Source of the DNA: Rhodospirillaceae bacterium LM-1
Lineage (GTDB): Bacteria; Pseudomonadota; Alphaproteobacteria; Rhodospirillales; WMHbin7
Assembly (NCBI GenBank): GCA_902725215.1
Contig: CACUVI010000012.1
Span: forward strand, 194,501 to 258,500
Direction of reading: 5' to 3'
DNA: 64,000 nt
Below, piece after piece: positions 61,290-64,000 of this stretch; the first letter of the stretch is position 1, and each line of letters begins with the position of its first letter. The position numbers were made by a program, and so were the translations under genes. Under the pieces are notes generated by a model. The model was given only the letters and a program-made list of their open reading frames with translations, was not told the origin of the DNA and ran no database searches.

Positions 61290-62560
61290 CCAGTCGCGTC
61301 TGGCACCCCTTCACCCAGCATGCGCTGCATCCAAAGATGCCAGTGATCGAGCGCGCCATGGGGGCGGTGTTGCGCGAGGTCGGCGGCAAGGAATTGATCG
61401 ACGCCATTTCGTCTTGGTGGGTGGTTACGCATGGGCACTGTCATCCGCCCATCGTTAAGGCCATTCAGGATCAGGCCGCCAAACTCGATCAAACGATCTT
61501 CGCCGCCCTGACGCACGAACAAGCCGAACGATTGGCCCAGCGGCTGGTGAAAATCGCCCCCACCGGGCTGGATTATGTTTTCTTCTCGGACTCCGGCTCT
61601 ACCGCCGTCGAGGTGGGGTTGAAGATGGCGCTGGGCTATTGGCGCAACCGGGGCCAGACGCGCACGAAATTCGTGGCGTTGGCGGGCGGCTATCACGGCG
61701 ACACGGTGGGCACGATGTCGGTGGGGGCGCGCGGCGTGTTCACGCAGGCCTACGAGCCGGTGCTGTTTCAGGTGACGCATATTCCCTTTCCGTCTGAGGG
61801 ATGCGAGCAAACCTGCCTGGATGCGCTGGAAGCGGCCTGCAAGGCGGGCGACGTGGCGGGTTTCGTGGTGGAACCCCTGATCTTGGGGGCGGGCGGCATG
61901 CTGATCTATGGCCCCCATGTGCTGGCCGAGATGAAGCGCGTCTGCGAGCGCTTCGGCGTGTTGTTCATCGCCGATGAGGTGATGACCGGCTTTGGCCGCA
62001 CCGGTTCAATGTTCGCCTGCGAGCAGGCGGGGGTTTCGCCCGATATCATGTGTTTGGCCAAGGGCATCACCGGCGGCGCCGTGCCGCTGGCCGCCACCTT
62101 GTGCCGTGCCGATATTTTCGAGGCGCATTATTCCGAAGATCGGACCAAGACATTCTTTCATTCCAGTTCCTACACCGCCAATCCCATCGCCTGTGCTGCG
62201 GCCAACGCCAATCTGGATGTGTGGGAGACGGAACCGGTGTTGGAACGCGTGGCGACGCTGGGCAGGATGCAGGAGGAACGTCTGGCGGCTTTCAAAACAG
62301 ATGTACGGTTCGAGCGCGTGCGCCGGTTGGGAACTATCGCCGCCCTGGATGTGAAGGTGAAGGACCAGGGCTATCTGGCGGGCATCGGGCCGATACTATA
62401 CGAGCGCTTTATCGAGAGCGGCGTGCTTCTGCGCCCGCTTGGCAATACGATCTATGTCATGCCGCCCTATTGTATTTCAAGCGCCCAGTTGGACAAAGTG
62501 TGGGCGGCGGTGGGGGAGGCCGAAAAGCTGGATGTGGCGGCAGTTCGGGATGGCGATTGA
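61286..62560 (+). CDS. bioA: Adenosylmethionine-8-amino-7-oxononanoate aminotransferase
   Basis: 424 residues. [82 protein letters not shown] and the PLP lysine in [10 protein letters not shown]. It uses S-adenosylmethionine as amino donor. The bioF-bioD-bioA order lacks bioB and bioC here, so they must be elsewhere or replaced. Confidence 0.95.
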   Translation: MTSRVWHPFTQHALHPKMPVIERAMGAVLREVGGKELIDAISSWWVVTHGHCHPPIVKAIQDQAAKLDQTIFAALTHEQAERLAQRLVKIAPTGLDYVFFSDSGSTAVEVGLKMALGYWRNRGQTRTKFVALAGGYHGDTVGTMSVGARGVFTQAYEPVLFQVTHIPFPSEGCEQTCLDALEAACKAGDVAGFVVEPLILGAGGMLIYGPHVLAEMKRVCERFGVLFIADEVMTGFGRTGSMFACEQAGVSPDIMCLAKGITGGAVPLAATLCRADIFEAHYSEDRTKTFFHSSSYTANPIACAAANANLDVWETEPVLERVATLGRMQEERLAAFKTDVRFERVRRLGTIAALDVKVKDQGYLAGIGPILYERFIESGVLLRPLGNTIYVMPPYCISSAQLDKVWAAVGEAEKLDVAAVRDGD

Positions 62561-62567
62561 GAAAAGC

Positions 62568-62691
62568 CGCACTGGTCCGCAATCGCGTCGATGAAGTTCT
62601 GGTCGTCAGGCGCGTTCGCGCTGGCCGCCACGGCCAGAGATTGGCGGTGCGCTTCATCGGGGTGGTGCTTTGACTGATCCGGTATTTCCAT
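62568..62691 (-). pseudogene. Possible remnant of a MazE-type antitoxin
   Basis: On the minus strand a 41-codon stretch reads MEIPDQSKHHPDEAHRQSLA and continues VAASANAPDDQNFIDAIADQ. The RRQSLAVAAS...ADDQxFIDAI pattern resembles the C-terminal half of alphaproteobacterial MazE-family antitoxins (DUF3018), with an N-terminal WVPDT-like start altered to IPDQ. The N-terminal DNA-binding half is missing, and no toxin follows since the frame runs into the bioA 3' end. The rest of 62561-62757 shows nothing. This is a tentative call made by eye. Confidence 0.3.
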
Positions 62692-62757
62692 GCGCCAAAG
62701 CTAACACGTGCGGCGATGCTTGGAAATTACCTTACCTACCTTGCGGTGCAAGGCCCC

Positions 62758-63606
62758 TTACCCCTTCACCACCATCACCGGACATTCGGCCTTGCCGATG
62801 ACGCGTTCGGAATTGCTGCCCAGCAGCAGGCGGCCCATGCTCGTCCGTCCGTGGCTGCCCATGACGATCAGGTCGCAACCTTTCTCGCGCGCGGCGTCCA
62901 GCACCACGTGATGGGTTTCGCCGCGCTCGACCAGCGGCTCGGCCTCGATGCCGCCTTCCTTCAACAGCCTAGCCACCCGTTGCACGATCTGGCGCGCCTC
63001 GGCTTGGCGCTCGGCGGAATGGCCGGGCACTTCCACCGACAAAACCGTGATGGGCGCGGCGCAGCAATGGGCGATGCGCCCCGCCGCCACGGCGGCCGCA
63101 TCCGACGAGCGCGAGCCGTCGGTGGCCAGCAGCAGCCGGTTTTGCCACATCTGGGCCGCCTTGGGCACCACCATGACGCTGCATTTGGCCATCGAGATCA
63201 CCTTCAGCGTGGCGTCGCCCAGCATCAGGCGGGCTAGGCCGCGCCGTCCTCTGCGCCCAACCACGATCAGGTCGGCATTGATATGTTCCGATTCGGCCAG
63301 AATGTCCTTGTAGGGATCGTCGCCGTAACGAATGACCTTGGTGCAGGCCACGCCAGCCTGGATGGCCATGGCCTCCACCCGGTTCAGATTGGCCTCGGCC
63401 TCGGCTTCCTTCTGCGCCATGGCGTCGGCGGCCCCCATCGTGTCGAATTCGGGGCTGGACAGAACCGAGGTGGTCACGGTAAGCGAGGCGCCGCCCTTGA
63501 CGCACATCTCGATGGCCACGCGCTCGGCGCCCAGGGAAAATTCCGAGCCGTCGGTGGCCAGCAAGATTCGTTCGAAACGCCCGGTGGGCGACAGCTGATC
63601 CATCAT
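62758..63606 (-). CDS. Tandem universal stress protein (two UspA domains)
   Basis: 282 residues. Both halves have complete ATP-binding loops: DLIVVGRRGRRGLARLMLGD in the first and DLIVMGSHGRTSMGRLLLGS in the second, unlike the copy at 29209. Each half starts with LLATDGS. It is encoded 12 bp after a TauE/SafE-type exporter on the same strand, so the two are probably one operon. Confidence 0.9.
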   Translation of the reverse strand: MMDQLSPTGRFERILLATDGSEFSLGAERVAIEMCVKGGASLTVTTSVLSSPEFDTMGAADAMAQKEAEAEANLNRVEAMAIQAGVACTKVIRYGDDPYKDILAESEHINADLIVVGRRGRRGLARLMLGDATLKVISMAKCSVMVVPKAAQMWQNRLLLATDGSRSSDAAAVAAGRIAHCCAAPITVLSVEVPGHSAERQAEARQIVQRVARLLKEGGIEAEPLVERGETHHVVLDAAREKGCDLIVMGSHGRTSMGRLLLGSNSERVIGKAECPVMVVKG

Positions 63607-63618
63607 GACGCTTTCTCC

Positions 63619-64000
63619 CTAAGTGGGTTGCAGGGCGCGGCTTTCCTTCATGCCGCTCCAGATCGCCTTCAAGATAACGGAGGCCCCCATGAACAGGGCA
63701 AAAACCATGATCCAGAAGCTGATCGACTTCAAGGCATTTGCCAATTCGTCGCTCATGGGCGCGATCATCTCCAACTGGCTCAGATAGACCGGGATCACGA
63801 ACAGGCGCGAGAACAGCACAGTCACCATGATCAGCCCCATGACCAGCTTGATCATGAAGGGTTTGACATAGGTGGTGCCGATGGCGCCGATCTGGATGCC
63901 GAACAGCGATCCGGCCAAGATGATCATGGCCAGACGAATATCGACATAGCCCGACAGCGCGAATTTGATGCTGCCGCCCAGGCCCATCACGAAGGCGATC
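63619..64000 (-). CDS. TauE/SafE-family membrane permease (partial, C-terminal part)
   Basis: The last 126 codons or so, running off the right edge. At least three membrane helices (LAMIILAGSLFGIQIGAIG, LVMGLIMVTVLFSRLFV, SISFWIMVFALFMGASVI). The MGLGGSIKFALSGY-type segment and GIQIGAIGTTYVKPFMIKLVMGL are typical of the C-terminal half of TauE/SafE sulfite/sulfonate exporters. With sulfur-oxidation genes in the same genome, export of sulfite or a sulfur anion is plausible. The substrate is not certain. Confidence 0.82.
   Translation of the reverse strand, partial: IAFVMGLGGSIKFALSGYVDIRLAMIILAGSLFGIQIGAIGTTYVKPFMIKLVMGLIMVTVLFSRLFVIPVYLSQLEMIAPMSDELANALKSISFWIMVFALFMGASVILKAIWSGMKESRALQPT

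Noticed and set aside
1-64000. CRISPR arrays, tRNA and rRNA genes, prophage, magnetosome genes
   Set aside because: I scanned for regularly spaced repeats, cloverleaf-like segments, integrases or phage structural genes and mam-type genes and found none; this was by eye and could miss a diverged tRNA.

Overview
The window looks like chromosome of a facultatively autotrophic, metabolically versatile alphaproteobacterium, most plausibly a Rhodospirillales / Magnetospirillum-type spirillum. This is inferred from gene content and order: infA-maf-RNase G-yacG, DUF1285 and DUF1491 proteins, ccoNOQP-ccoGHIS-fnr, form II RuBisCO followed by cbbP, KorAB, SoxYZ and FccAB. Base composition is GC-rich and even, and no prophage, CRISPR array, rRNA or tRNA was found. 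The only mobile-looking DNA is a 272-bp MITE-like element between infA and maf.

Layout. 1-5190: sulfur oxidation, with yeeE-soxY-soxZ divergent from a four-gene operon of flavocytochrome c sulfide dehydrogenase (fccAB), a di-haem cytochrome and a tetrahaem NapC-type quinol/cytochrome protein, headed by a perfect FNR box. 5204-11664: a PPK2-type polyphosphate phosphotransferase, the infA-maf-rng-yacG cluster, a DEAD-box helicase and a stand-alone AsnC-type effector domain. 12053-15332: korAB (2-oxoacid:ferredoxin oxidoreductase) behind a palindrome and a structured leader; korB carries an unusual ferritin-like C-terminal domain. 15378-19051: a cobD-type enzyme, a small ORF, acuI and rlmI. 19137-28270: the full cbb3 oxidase locus (ccoNOQP, ccoGHIS) with an FNR box in front and an Fe-S FNR regulator at its end. 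28270-32286: panC, a universal stress protein, a 49-residue-repeat membrane protein, a lipoprotein, and a 35-aa membrane protein whose promoter has an FNR box.

32464-41497: Calvin cycle. A LuxR-type regulator with a degenerate receiver precedes glpX-prk-tkt-fba-rpe and then cbbM-cbbP, so two phosphoribulokinases of different classes are present; no cbbR is seen. 41507-47612: nickel homeostasis (nikR with a His-rich tail, nikMN-nikQ-nikO), interrupted by a divergent hybrid histidine kinase. 47625-56353: a FlaG-like protein, an AhpD-like protein, a DUF1285-nudix-tlyA operon, a 1003-aa coiled-coil membrane protein, and a response regulator-HIT-secreted protein operon. 56479-62560: thrS-infC (infC starting at ATC), a rhodanese and bioFDA. 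62568-64000: an antitoxin remnant and a TauE-type exporter with a universal stress protein.

How it fits together: the sulfide/thiosulfate oxidation genes would feed electrons into a cytochrome/quinone pool ending at the high-affinity cbb3 oxidase, while form II RuBisCO fixes CO2. Three FNR-type boxes link sulfide oxidation, cbb3 oxidase and the 35-aa membrane protein to low oxygen, and a matching FNR regulator is encoded in the window. This is the physiology of a microaerophilic sulfur-oxidising autotroph. The regulatory links are inferences from sequence motifs.
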